From contig JBMYRB010000003.1 in NCBI GenBank assembly GCA_049601915.1, positions 62,001 through 126,000 on the forward strand: a stretch of DNA of 64,000 nucleotides, given 5' to 3'. The notes beneath the pieces were generated by a model. It made no database searches, was not told where the DNA came from, and worked only from the letters and a program-made list of their open reading frames with translations. Below, piece after piece: positions 9,556 to 18,514 of the stretch (position 1 is its first letter; every line of letters starts with the position of its first letter). Source of the DNA: UBA8079 sp049601915 (GTDB lineage: Bacteria; Pseudomonadota; Alphaproteobacteria; UBA6615). Both the position numbers and the translations under genes were made by a program.

Positions 9556-10567
9556 GTTCTGGTGTTCATATGCCTGGCCGACTGTCTGGATCGTCATCCA
9601 GATCCTGTTCATCGTCGTGCCGCTGCTCATCGTGGTCGCGTATCTGACCTACGCCGAACGCAAGGTGATCGGGCTTATGCAATTGCGCATGGGGCCGAAC
9701 GTGGTGGGGCCGTTCGGCCTGCTGCAGCCCTTTGCCGACGCGCTCAAGCTGATGACCAAGGAACTGATCATCCCGACCGGCGCGAACCGTGTGGTCTTCC
9801 TGCTGGCACCGATGTTGACCTTCATCCTTGCCATGGTCGGCTGGGCGGTCATTCCGGTTGACGATGGCTGGGTCCTGTCCGACATCAATGTCGGCATTCT
9901 CTATCTCTTCGCGATCAGCTCGCTGGGTGTCTACGGCATCATCATGGCCGGCTGGGCGTCGAACTCGAAATACCCTTTCCTGGGCGCGCTGCGCTCCGCG
10001 GCACAGATGGTGTCCTACGAGGTTTCCATCGGTTTCGTAATTATCACCGTGCTGCTGGCGGTCGGTTCGCTGAACCTTACCGATATCGTGCTCGCGCAGC
10101 AGGATGTCTGGTTCTTCATCCCGCTGCTGCCGATGTTTATCGTCTTCGTGGTGTCGGCGCTGGCAGAAACCAACCGCGCGCCGTTCGATCTGCCGGAAGC
10201 CGAAGCCGAGCTTGTGACCGGTTACAACGTCGAATATTCGGCAATGGCCTTCGCACTGTTCTTCCTGGGTGAATACGCCAACATGGTCCTGATGAGCGGG
10301 ATGACCGTCATACTGTTCCTGGGGGGCTGGCTGCCGCCGCTCGACATCGCGATCTTCAACTGGGTGCCCGGGATCATCTGGTTTGCCCTCAAGGTCTCGG
10401 CGATGCTGTTCGTATTCCTCTGGGTGCGCGCGACATTGCCGCGATATCGATATGACCAACTCATGCGCCTGGGCTGGAAGGTGTTCCTGCCGGCCTCGCT
10501 ACTGTGGGTTGTGGTGACCGCAGGCGCGATCGTCGTGTTCGACTGGTATCCCGGCGTCGTGAATTAG
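9548..10567 (+). CDS. nuoH: NADH-quinone oxidoreductase subunit H
   Basis: Membrane subunit joining the two arms and forming part of the quinone tunnel; 339 residues with about eight hydrophobic helices. Signature stretches are YAERKVIGLMQLRMGPN near the N-terminus and the loop ETNRAPFDLPEAEAELV with its conserved acidic residues. I chose the ATG at 9548, which has GAGAGGA upstream and overlaps the nuoG stop; a frame extension to 9509 lies inside nuoG. Confidence 0.97.
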   Translation: MVEFWCSYAWPTVWIVIQILFIVVPLLIVVAYLTYAERKVIGLMQLRMGPNVVGPFGLLQPFADALKLMTKELIIPTGANRVVFLLAPMLTFILAMVGWAVIPVDDGWVLSDINVGILYLFAISSLGVYGIIMAGWASNSKYPFLGALRSAAQMVSYEVSIGFVIITVLLAVGSLNLTDIVLAQQDVWFFIPLLPMFIVFVVSALAETNRAPFDLPEAEAELVTGYNVEYSAMAFALFFLGEYANMVLMSGMTVILFLGGWLPPLDIAIFNWVPGIIWFALKVSAMLFVFLWVRATLPRYRYDQLMRLGWKVFLPASLLWVVVTAGAIVVFDWYPGVVN

Positions 10568-10577
10568 GAGGAACGAT

Positions 10578-11066
10578 ATGGCTATGCTCGACCGTACCGC
10601 CCGTTCGCTGCTCCTGCTGGAGATCGTCGCCGGCATGTGGCTCACCTTGAAGTATTTTTTCAAGCCGAAGGTCACGATCAACTATCCCTACGAGAAAGGG
10701 CCTATCAGCCCGCGCTTCCGCGGAGAGCATGCGCTGCGCCGCTATCCGAACGGCGAGGAGCGCTGTATCGCCTGCAAGCTTTGCGAGGCGATCTGCCCGG
10801 CCCAGGCAATTACGATTGAGGCGGAGCCGCGAGAGGACGGATCGCGCCGCACGACCCGCTACGACATCGATATGACGAAATGCATCTATTGCGGCTTCTG
10901 TCAGGAAGCCTGCCCGGTAGATGCCATCGTCGAAGGCCCGAACTTCGAGTTTGCGACCGAGACCCGCGAGGAGCTGATGTACGACAAGGAAAAGCTTCTC
11001 GTGAACGGCGACCGGTGGGAATCCGAGCTCGCGTCGGCACTCGCCGCCGACGCGCCGTACCGGTAG
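10578..11066 (+). CDS. nuoI: NADH-quinone oxidoreductase subunit I (23 kDa, two [4Fe-4S])
   Basis: Ferredoxin-type subunit of 162 residues carrying clusters N6a and N6b through two CxxCxxCxxxCP motifs, CIACKLCEAICP and CIYCGFCQEACP. The N-terminal amphipathic segment should lie on the membrane surface. A strong AGGAGG ribosome site precedes the ATG. The length matches alphaproteobacterial and mitochondrial TYKY subunits. Confidence 0.98.
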   Translation: MAMLDRTARSLLLLEIVAGMWLTLKYFFKPKVTINYPYEKGPISPRFRGEHALRRYPNGEERCIACKLCEAICPAQAITIEAEPREDGSRRTTRYDIDMTKCIYCGFCQEACPVDAIVEGPNFEFATETREELMYDKEKLLVNGDRWESELASALAADAPYR

Positions 11067-11081
11067 GCGGGGGACGAGACT

Positions 11082-11696
11082 TTGGTCATTCAGGCACTCG
11101 CATTTTACCTCTTCGCCGCAATCGCCGTGGCATCGGGCGTGATGGTGATATCGGCCCGCAACCCCGTGCACTCGGTCCTGTTCCTGATCCTCGCCTTCTT
11201 CAATTCCGCCGGGCTCTTCGTCCTTATCGGGGCTGAATTCTTGGCGATGGTTCTGGTCATCGTCTATGTCGGAGCGGTCGCGGTGTTGTTCCTCTTCGTC
11301 GTCATGATGCTCGACATCAACTTCGCCGAACTACGCGAGGGTTTCCTTCAATATCTGCCGATCGGCGCCCTGATAGGGTTGATCTTGGCCGCGGAGCTGA
11401 TCCTGATCTTCGGGACGTGGATCGTCGCGCCGGATTCCGGGCAGGCCCTGACGGCGCCGATCCTGCCGCCGGACCAGGTGACCAACACCCACGCGCTCGG
11501 CCAAATCATCTATACGGACTACATCTACCTGTTCCAGGCCTCGGGCCTGATTCTTCTGATTGCGATGATTGGTGCGATCGTCCTGACGTTGCGGCATCGC
11601 CCCGGCGTGCGGCGACAGAAGATCGCCGACCAGGTCTCGCGCCGTCGCGAGGATGTTGTCGAAGTGCGTGATATCACCACGGGGAGCGGCGCCTGA
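11082..11696 (+). CDS. nuoJ: NADH-quinone oxidoreductase subunit J
   Basis: Membrane-arm subunit (ND6 homologue) of 204 residues with five predicted helices. The conserved EFLAMVLVIVYVGAVAVLFL helix of the proton path is present. The start appears to be TTG at 11082, preceded by a GGGGGACGAG stretch; no ATG or GTG nearby gives the normal N-terminus. The stop overlaps the nuoK ATG by one base (TGATG). The cytoplasmic tail after residue 170 is Arg-rich. Confidence 0.94.
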   Translation: MVIQALAFYLFAAIAVASGVMVISARNPVHSVLFLILAFFNSAGLFVLIGAEFLAMVLVIVYVGAVAVLFLFVVMMLDINFAELREGFLQYLPIGALIGLILAAELILIFGTWIVAPDSGQALTAPILPPDQVTNTHALGQIIYTDYIYLFQASGLILLIAMIGAIVLTLRHRPGVRRQKIADQVSRRREDVVEVRDITTGSGA

Positions 11697-12007
11697 TGCT
11701 TGAGATCGGTCTTTCCCATTATCTGACGGTTGGGGCGATCCTGTTCACCCTGGGCATCTTCGGTATCTTCCTGAACCGCAAGAACGTGATCATCATCATG
11801 ATGTCGATCGAGCTGATGTTGCTCGCCGTCAATATCAACTTTGTCGCATTTTCCGCCCATCTCGGAGACCTAGTGGGCCAGGTGTTTGCGATGTTCATTC
11901 TCACGGTCGCCGCGGCGGAAGCCGCGATCGGGCTAGCCATTCTTGTTGTCTATTTCCGCAACCGCGGATCGATTGCGGTCGAAGACATCAACATGATGAA
12001 GGGTTGA
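11696..12007 (+). CDS. nuoK: NADH-quinone oxidoreductase subunit K
   Basis: ND4L homologue of 103 residues with three hydrophobic helices. Conserved membrane glutamates are visible in MMSIELMLLAVN and in AAAEAAIGLAI. It starts one base into the nuoJ stop codon, so translation is probably coupled. Normal length. Confidence 0.97.
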   Translation: MLEIGLSHYLTVGAILFTLGIFGIFLNRKNVIIIMMSIELMLLAVNINFVAFSAHLGDLVGQVFAMFILTVAAAEAAIGLAILVVYFRNRGSIAVEDINMMKG

Positions 12008-12014
12008 TCGGCAG

Positions 12015-13958
12015 ATGATCGAACTCGCCGTCTTCTTGCCGCTCATCGGCGGACTCATCGCTGGTATCTTCGGGACCCGGATCGGTGACCGTGCCGCGCA
12101 GCTCGTCACGGTCATTCCCATGCTGATCGCCGCGGTGATTTCGAGCTACCTGCTCTGGCATGTCGGCATTCAGGGGAACGAACGCACGGTCGAGCTGTTT
12201 ACCTGGATCGATTCAGGAACGCTTGAAGTGAGCTGGGCCCTGCGGGTCGATACATTGACAGCCGTGATGATGTTCGTAGTCAACGTCGTGTCCTCGATGG
12301 TCCATGTCTATTCCGTCGGTTACATGTCCCACGATCCGCACAAGCCGAGGTTTATGGCGTATTTGAGCCTGTTCACCTTCTTCATGCTGGCACTGGTGAC
12401 CGCGGATAATTTCGTCCAGATGTTCTTCGGCTGGGAGGGCGTCGGGTTGATGTCCTATCTGCTGATCGGATTCTGGTTCGGGCGTCCGTCGGCCAATGCC
12501 GCCGCCATCAAGGCGTTCGTTGTGAACCGGGTCGGCGATTTCGGCTTCATGCTGGGCATCTTCGGCGTTTTTTTCGTCTTCGGAACCCTCGATTTTGACA
12601 CGGTCTTTGCCGCCGTTCCGGACGTTGCGGGACGGACCTTTAACTTCCTGTCGATGGAAGTGGATATCGTCACCACGCTCTGCCTCCTGCTGTTCGTGGG
12701 TGCGATGGGAAAGTCGGCGCAGATCGGCCTCCACACCTGGCTTCCCGATGCGATGGAAGGCCCCACGCCGGTCTCGGCGTTGATCCATGCCGCGACGATG
12801 GTGACGGCCGGCGTGTTCATGGTCGCGCGCCTGTCACCGATGTTTGAATTCGCGCCCCTGGCGCTGACCGTCGTCGCCTTTGTTGGCGGTACGACGGCAT
12901 TCTTTGCGGCGACGATCGGCCTGACCCAGTTCGACATCAAACGGGTCATCGCCTATTCCACCTGTTCCCAGCTGGGCTACATGTTCTTCGCCATCGGAGT
13001 TGGGGCCTATCCGGCAGCGATTTTCCACCTCATGACCCATGCCTTCTTCAAGGCGTTGCTGTTCCTGGCTGCGGGCAGCGTCATCCATGGCATGGATGAC
13101 GAGCAGGACATGCGCAAGATGGGCGGCCTGTATCCAAAAATGCGCAAGACCGCGGTCCTGATGTGGATCGGCAGCCTGGCGCTGGCGGGAGTCGGGATAC
13201 CGCTGCTGGGGATCGGCTTTGCCGGCTTCTACTCGAAAGACATCATCCTTGAATCCGCTTTCGCGGCCCATACCGGGATGGGGCAATACGCGTTCTGGGC
13301 GGGTATCGCGGCGGCGTTGATGACGGCCTTCTACTCCTGGCGTTTGCTGTTCCTGACCTTCCACGGCCGGACCCGCGCGGACGACCACACCTTCGACCAC
13401 GCCCATGAATCGCCGATGGTGATGATCGCGCCACTGTTCGTCCTGGCGGCCGGGGCGCTGTTTTCCGGCGCGCTCGCATTCGAATATTTCGTCGGCCACG
13501 ACATGGATGATTTCTGGCGGTCGTCGATCCTGATGACCAGCACCATTATCGAGGACGCCCATCACGTGCCCAAATGGGTTAAGATCCTGCCGATCGCCGT
13601 CGGCGTCGTCGGCATCGTCGGTGCCTGGTTCATGTATATAGCCAAACCCGACCTGCCGGCTCGGTTTGCCGGGGTAATGGGACCGGTTTACCGCTTTGTG
13701 TTCAACAAGTGGTACTTCGATGAACTCTATGACCGCATCTTCGTTCGGCCGTCCTTTGTGCTGGGGCGCGGTCTTTGGAAATCGGGTGACGGATCGGTGA
13801 TCGATGGCGTCGGGCCCGATGGCGTGGCCGCGGCGGCGCGCGATATTGCGGCGCGGGCCAGCCGGATGCAGTCGGGCTTCGTGTATCACTACGCCTTCGC
13901 GATGCTGATCGGCCTGGTGCTGTTGGCCAGTTGGTTCCTCTTCGGGTTTTTCGGGTAG
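12015..13958 (+). CDS. nuoL: NADH-quinone oxidoreductase subunit L
   Basis: Antiporter-like proton-pumping subunit (ND5 homologue), 647 residues. Signature blocks are FFGWEGVGLMSYLLIGFWF, HTWLPDAMEGPTPVSALIHA, and the lateral-helix region near the C-terminus (FNKWYFDELYD). The glutamate in GWEGVG and lysine in MGKSAQIG are the expected channel residues. It lies seven bases after nuoK. Confidence 0.97.
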   Translation: MIELAVFLPLIGGLIAGIFGTRIGDRAAQLVTVIPMLIAAVISSYLLWHVGIQGNERTVELFTWIDSGTLEVSWALRVDTLTAVMMFVVNVVSSMVHVYSVGYMSHDPHKPRFMAYLSLFTFFMLALVTADNFVQMFFGWEGVGLMSYLLIGFWFGRPSANAAAIKAFVVNRVGDFGFMLGIFGVFFVFGTLDFDTVFAAVPDVAGRTFNFLSMEVDIVTTLCLLLFVGAMGKSAQIGLHTWLPDAMEGPTPVSALIHAATMVTAGVFMVARLSPMFEFAPLALTVVAFVGGTTAFFAATIGLTQFDIKRVIAYSTCSQLGYMFFAIGVGAYPAAIFHLMTHAFFKALLFLAAGSVIHGMDDEQDMRKMGGLYPKMRKTAVLMWIGSLALAGVGIPLLGIGFAGFYSKDIILESAFAAHTGMGQYAFWAGIAAALMTAFYSWRLLFLTFHGRTRADDHTFDHAHESPMVMIAPLFVLAAGALFSGALAFEYFVGHDMDDFWRSSILMTSTIIEDAHHVPKWVKILPIAVGVVGIVGAWFMYIAKPDLPARFAGVMGPVYRFVFNKWYFDELYDRIFVRPSFVLGRGLWKSGDGSVIDGVGPDGVAAAARDIAARASRMQSGFVYHYAFAMLIGLVLLASWFLFGFFG

Positions 13959-13970
13959 GAGGGGCGGCAC

Positions 13971-15485
13971 ATGGATTCATTCCCAATTCTGTCGCTCGTC
14001 ACGTTCCTGCCACTGGTCGGGGTGCTGTTCATCCTGGCGGCGCGCGGCACCGAAGAGCAGGTTGCTCGCAATGCCCGCTGGGGTGCGCTGTGGACGTCGC
14101 TGGCAACATTCGTGATCAGCCTGCTGCTGTGGCTGAATTTCGATCCGTCCACGTCGGACTTCCAGTTCGTCGAGAAGATCGAATGGCTGCCGGCCTTCGA
14201 TATTTCTTATCACATGGGCATCGACGGAATTTCGCTTTTCTTCGTGATCCTGTCGACATTCCTGACGCCGATCTGCGTGTTGGCTTCGTGGAAAGCCATC
14301 TCGGTCCGCGTGAAGGAATATATGATTGCGTTCCTGGTGCTCGAGACCTTCATGATCGGCACCTTCGTCGCGCTCGACTTCCTGATTTTCTATATTTTCT
14401 TCGAAGCGGTCCTGATCCCGATGTTCATCATCATCGGTGTGTGGGGCGGCCCGCGACGGGTGTATTCGGCCTTTAAGTTCTTTCTCTACACGCTGGCCGG
14501 CTCGGTTCTGCTGTTGGCCGCGCTCCTGGCACTGTATTTCGAGGCCGGCACAACCGACATCCCGACGCTGATGGACTTCGACGTCCCGGCCCAGATGCAA
14601 ATATGGCTGTGGCTTGCCTTCTTCGCCTCCTTTGCGGTGAAAATGCCCATGTGGCCGGTGCACACATGGTTGCCAGACGCCCATGTGGAAGCGCCAACAG
14701 CAGGGTCCGTGATCCTGGCCGGTGTGTTGTTGAAGATGGGTGGCTACGGGTTCCTGCGATTCTCGCTTCCGATCCTGCCGCTCGCCTCGGAACAGTTTGT
14801 ACCGCTGATCTACGCGCTGTCTGTGATCGCGATCATCTACACATCGCTTGTGGCGCTCGCCCAGAAGGATATGAAGAAGCTGATCGCCTATTCGTCCGTG
14901 GCGCATATGGGTTTTGTTACCATCGGTATCTTCACCGCGACCCAACAGGGGATCGACGGTGCGATCTTCCAGATGCTGAGCCATGGTGTGATTTCAGCGG
15001 CGTTGTTCCTGTGTGTGGGCGTCGTCTATGACCGCGAGCACAGCCGCGAGATCGCCCACTATGGCGGGCTCGTCGAACGAATGCCGAAATTCGCCTTCGT
15101 GTTCATGGTGTTCATGCTCGGGTCCATCGGTCTGCCTGGAACCAGCGGGTTCGTCGGCGAATTCCTGATCCTTCTGGGTGTCTTCCAGGATAACACCTGG
15201 GTGGCCTTTTTCGCCGCGACCGGCGTGATCCTGGGGGCGGCCTACATGCTGTATCTCTACCGCAGGGTGATCTTCGGCAAGCTCGAGAAGGAATATCTCA
15301 AGAAGATCATGGACCTGGAGTCACGCGAGATTGCGATCTTCGCACCGCTGGTCGCCTTGGTTCTCTGGATGGGCATCTGGCCCGACCCGTTCCTGAGCGT
15401 GTTCGATGCGAGTGTCTCGAACCTCCTTGCCAATTATCAGTCGGCCCTGTCCTCGGTTGAGCCGCTCAACCTCGCGGGCCGGTAG
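13971..15485 (+). CDS. nuoM: NADH-quinone oxidoreductase subunit M
   Basis: Antiporter-like subunit (ND4 homologue), 504 residues and about 14 helices. Motifs include FYIFFEAVLIPMFIIIG with the conserved glutamate, the lysine-bearing FAVKMPMWPVHTWLPDAH, and the AHMGFVTIGIF loop. An AGGAGGGG ribosome site precedes the ATG. Standard neighbour order. Confidence 0.97.
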   Translation: MDSFPILSLVTFLPLVGVLFILAARGTEEQVARNARWGALWTSLATFVISLLLWLNFDPSTSDFQFVEKIEWLPAFDISYHMGIDGISLFFVILSTFLTPICVLASWKAISVRVKEYMIAFLVLETFMIGTFVALDFLIFYIFFEAVLIPMFIIIGVWGGPRRVYSAFKFFLYTLAGSVLLLAALLALYFEAGTTDIPTLMDFDVPAQMQIWLWLAFFASFAVKMPMWPVHTWLPDAHVEAPTAGSVILAGVLLKMGGYGFLRFSLPILPLASEQFVPLIYALSVIAIIYTSLVALAQKDMKKLIAYSSVAHMGFVTIGIFTATQQGIDGAIFQMLSHGVISAALFLCVGVVYDREHSREIAHYGGLVERMPKFAFVFMVFMLGSIGLPGTSGFVGEFLILLGVFQDNTWVAFFAATGVILGAAYMLYLYRRVIFGKLEKEYLKKIMDLESREIAIFAPLVALVLWMGIWPDPFLSVFDASVSNLLANYQSALSSVEPLNLAGR

Positions 15486-15502
15486 GCGGAAGGCGCAGAA
15501 AA

Positions 15503-16948
15503 ATGAACATTGCCGTCGATATTTCTGCCGTTTGGCCCGAACTTTTTATTGCGATTGCCGCGATGGCGATGCTGATGTACGGCGCGTTCCGGGGTGAGGA
15601 TTCGACCCGTTTCGTCACCTGGGCCGGCGTGCTCGTGATGATCGTGGCCGCGCTTCTCGTGCTGGCGGGGCCGGGCGGACAGACCACCGCCTTCAATGGG
15701 CAGTTCATGGTCGACGCGTTCACGGTCTTTACCAAGGTGCTGCTGATTGCCGGTGCCGCACTGGCCCTGATCCTGGCCCAACCCTACAACATGCGCGAGG
15801 GCATCAAACAGTTCGAGTACCCGATCCTCATGGTCTTTGCCGTTCTCGGCATGATGATGATGGTGTCCGCCAACGACCTGTTGTCCCTGTATGTCGGCCT
15901 CGAATTGCAGAGCCTTTCGCTTTATGTGCTGGCCGCGATCCGGCGCGATAATCTGCGTTCGTCCGAAGCCGGTCTTAAATATTTCGTGCTGGGCGCGTTG
16001 AGTTCGGGAATCCTGCTTTACGGCATGTCCCTCATCTACGGTTTCGCCGGGACCACCGGCTTCGAGGGCCTGGCCACGATCTTTGCCGCCGACAGTAATG
16101 CGCCCGCCGGGGTGATTGTCGGGCTGGTCTTCATCGCCGCCGGGCTCGCCTTCAAGGTCTCCGCGGTGCCGTTTCATATGTGGACACCGGATGTTTACGA
16201 GGGCGCACCGACCCCGATCACGGCCTTCTTCGCCGTCGCACCCAAGATTGCGGCCATGGCCCTGTTTGTTCGGGTGATGCTTGAGCCGTTCGGTGATCTG
16301 GTTGGCGAATGGCAGCAGGTCATCTGGTTCATCTCGCTTTCTTCCATGATCCTCGGTTCCTTCGCTGCGATCGTGCAGACCAATATCAAGCGCCTGATGG
16401 CTTATAGCTCGATCGGCCATATGGGTTTTGTGCTGGTGGGGCTTGCCGCGGGCAACGAGCAGGGCGTGCAGGGCATTCTGCTCTATCTCAGCATCTACCT
16501 GTTCATGAATATGGGCACCTTTGCCTGCATCCTCGCGATGCGTCGGGAGGGGCGGATGGTCGAGGAGATCGACCAGCTCGCCGGTCTCAGCAAGACCAAT
16601 CCCTATTTGGCAGCGGCGCTGGGCGTTTTCATGTTCTCGATGGCCGGTATTCCGCCGCTCGCGGGATTCTTCGCCAAGTTCTACGTCTTCCTGGCGGCGA
16701 TCGAGGCGGGGCTGTATGTGCTTGCGGTCGTCGGCCTGCTGACCAGTGTCGTGGGGGCTTACTACTATCTGCGCATCGTCAAGCTGATGTATTTCGACGA
16801 GCCCGCCGAGGCGTTTGATCGCGCGCCGGGTCGCGAGATTACCGTGATCGTGACCGTGACCGGCCTTTTCACCGTCTTCTTCTTCATCGGCATGGCACCT
16901 TTACTGAGCGGGGCCGAGGCGGCTGCGGCGGTCTTGTTCGGGGCATGA
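15503..16948 (+). CDS. nuoN: NADH-quinone oxidoreductase subunit N
   Basis: Last complex I subunit (ND2 homologue), 481 residues, antiporter-like. It carries LYVGLELQSLSLYVLAA with the conserved glutamate, KVSAVPFHMWTPDVYEGAP, and SSIGHMGFVLVGL. Its stop overlaps the birA start by four bases (ATGA), so the operon continues beyond complex I. Confidence 0.97.
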   Translation: MNIAVDISAVWPELFIAIAAMAMLMYGAFRGEDSTRFVTWAGVLVMIVAALLVLAGPGGQTTAFNGQFMVDAFTVFTKVLLIAGAALALILAQPYNMREGIKQFEYPILMVFAVLGMMMMVSANDLLSLYVGLELQSLSLYVLAAIRRDNLRSSEAGLKYFVLGALSSGILLYGMSLIYGFAGTTGFEGLATIFAADSNAPAGVIVGLVFIAAGLAFKVSAVPFHMWTPDVYEGAPTPITAFFAVAPKIAAMALFVRVMLEPFGDLVGEWQQVIWFISLSSMILGSFAAIVQTNIKRLMAYSSIGHMGFVLVGLAAGNEQGVQGILLYLSIYLFMNMGTFACILAMRREGRMVEEIDQLAGLSKTNPYLAAALGVFMFSMAGIPPLAGFFAKFYVFLAAIEAGLYVLAVVGLLTSVVGAYYYLRIVKLMYFDEPAEAFDRAPGREITVIVTVTGLFTVFFFIGMAPLLSGAEAAAAVLFGA

Positions 16949-17718
16949 CTGCTCACCCGGATGTGCCGCCGGGTTGCCAACTGATTGTTCGAGACAGCGT
17001 CGGCAGCACCAGCGAGGATGCCAAGCAACTGGCGGCCGAGGGCGCGCCGGGGCTCACGGTCGTGTGGGCGCAGGAGCAAACGGCCGGTCGTGGGCGACAC
17101 GGACGCAGTTGGAACTCGCCTCGCGGCAATCTCTATCTGTCGATATTGCTGCGACCGGAGTGTGCAATAGCAGATGCGCCGCAGATCGGCTTTGCCGTGG
17201 GCGCCGCGATGGCGCGCGCGATTCGGGAAGCGGCAGGCGCAGATGTAGCCCTGAAATGGCCTAATGATCTGCTGCTTGGCGGCGACAAGATCTCCGGCAT
17301 TCTCCTGGAAAGCGCCGCGTGCGCCGATGGTGGCCTCGATTGGGTCGTGGCCGGCATCGGCGTCAATGTGGATAGTCGGCCCGACCTGCCAATGGCGACC
17401 TGTTTGCGTGCGGCCGGCCATGACGTCACGGTGGCAGCAATTCTCGAGGCTTTTCTGCCGCACCTGGTGGAACTGCTCGCCGTTTGGGAGCAGAGCGGAT
17501 TTGCGCCGGTGCGCGCGATCTGGTCTGCCCTGGCCCTGCCGCTCGATACCGAATTGACGGTCAAACTGCCCGATGGGGAGAAAGCGGGCACATTTGCCGG
17601 TGTCGACGAGGTTGGAAACCTGATGCTCGAGACCGGCGGAGATATCGAACATATTGCGGTGGGGGACGTTTTCCCGGTAAGCACGGTCTCCCGAGATGAT
17701 GGGGCAGGAGCCAACTGA
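16945..17718 (+). CDS. birA: Biotin--[acetyl-CoA-carboxylase] ligase
   Basis: Activates biotin as biotinyl-AMP and attaches it to the carboxyl carrier protein of acetyl-CoA carboxylase and related enzymes. The 257 residues contain only the catalytic and C-terminal domains: the biotinyl-AMP loop GRGRHGRSWNSPRGNLY and the KWPNDLLL motif are clear. There is no N-terminal helix-turn-helix, so it should not act as a repressor. It overlaps nuoN and coaX, an arrangement common in alphaproteobacteria. Confidence 0.94.
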   Translation: MTAHPDVPPGCQLIVRDSVGSTSEDAKQLAAEGAPGLTVVWAQEQTAGRGRHGRSWNSPRGNLYLSILLRPECAIADAPQIGFAVGAAMARAIREAAGADVALKWPNDLLLGGDKISGILLESAACADGGLDWVVAGIGVNVDSRPDLPMATCLRAAGHDVTVAAILEAFLPHLVELLAVWEQSGFAPVRAIWSALALPLDTELTVKLPDGEKAGTFAGVDEVGNLMLETGGDIEHIAVGDVFPVSTVSRDDGAGAN

Positions 17719-18491
17719 TGCTGCTTGCAGTCGATTGCGGCAATACCAACACCGTCTTTGCGGTTTTTGAAGGCGATGTGCAGCGCGGACAATGGCGGAT
17801 CGCCACGAACGCGCAACGCACGTCGGATGAGTATGCGGTCTGGCTGACCCAGCTCATGTCCCTGAGCGGGCTGAAAGTCGACGACATCAACCATGCGATC
17901 GTGACCACCGTGGTCCCGGGAACGCGGAGAAACCTCGATGATTTGCTTGGTTCCCATTTCGGGGTCACGCCGCTGGTCGTCCGCGACCCGGATGTCGAGC
18001 TTGGCATCGAGGCTCTGATCGACCGGCCTGAACAGGTGGGTGCCGATCGGCTGGTGGCGGCCGTCGGTGCGCATATCAAGCATCCCGGAGACCTGATCGT
18101 GATCGATTTCGGCACCGGTACGACCTTCGACCTAGTTGATGACACCGGGAATTTCCGCGGTGGCGTGATCGCGCCAGGCATCAATCTGTCCGTCGAAGCG
18201 TTGCATATGGCCGGGGCGCTGTTGCCGCGTGTGAATATCGAGAAGCCAGACAAGGTGATCGGAGGCGCGACGGTACCGGCCATGCAGTCGGGTATTTTTT
18301 GGGGCTATGTCTCCATGATTGAAGGCATGATCCCGCGCATCGCGGAAGAATACGGCAAGCCGCTGACCGTGGTTGCTACCGGTGGCCTCGCCCCGCTGTT
18401 TGCCGATGTCACCGGCGTGATCGATGCCACCGAGCCTGATCTGACCCTAGCCGGCTTGCGCGAAATCGCCCGGCGCAACGGAATCGCCTGA
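17718..18491 (+). CDS. coaX: Type III pantothenate kinase
   Basis: First step of coenzyme A synthesis, phosphorylating pantothenate. The 257 residues show the ASKHA-fold phosphate motif VDCGNTNTVFAVF at the N-terminus, the GADRLVAAVGA block and the IDFGTGTTFDLV phosphate-2 motif followed by GGVIAPG. It starts in a TGATG overlap with birA. The type III enzyme is typically insensitive to CoA feedback. Confidence 0.95.
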   Translation: MLLAVDCGNTNTVFAVFEGDVQRGQWRIATNAQRTSDEYAVWLTQLMSLSGLKVDDINHAIVTTVVPGTRRNLDDLLGSHFGVTPLVVRDPDVELGIEALIDRPEQVGADRLVAAVGAHIKHPGDLIVIDFGTGTTFDLVDDTGNFRGGVIAPGINLSVEALHMAGALLPRVNIEKPDKVIGGATVPAMQSGIFWGYVSMIEGMIPRIAEEYGKPLTVVATGGLAPLFADVTGVIDATEPDLTLAGLREIARRNGIA

Positions 18492-18514
18492 CGGCGATCC
18501 TCCAAAGGAAAAGC

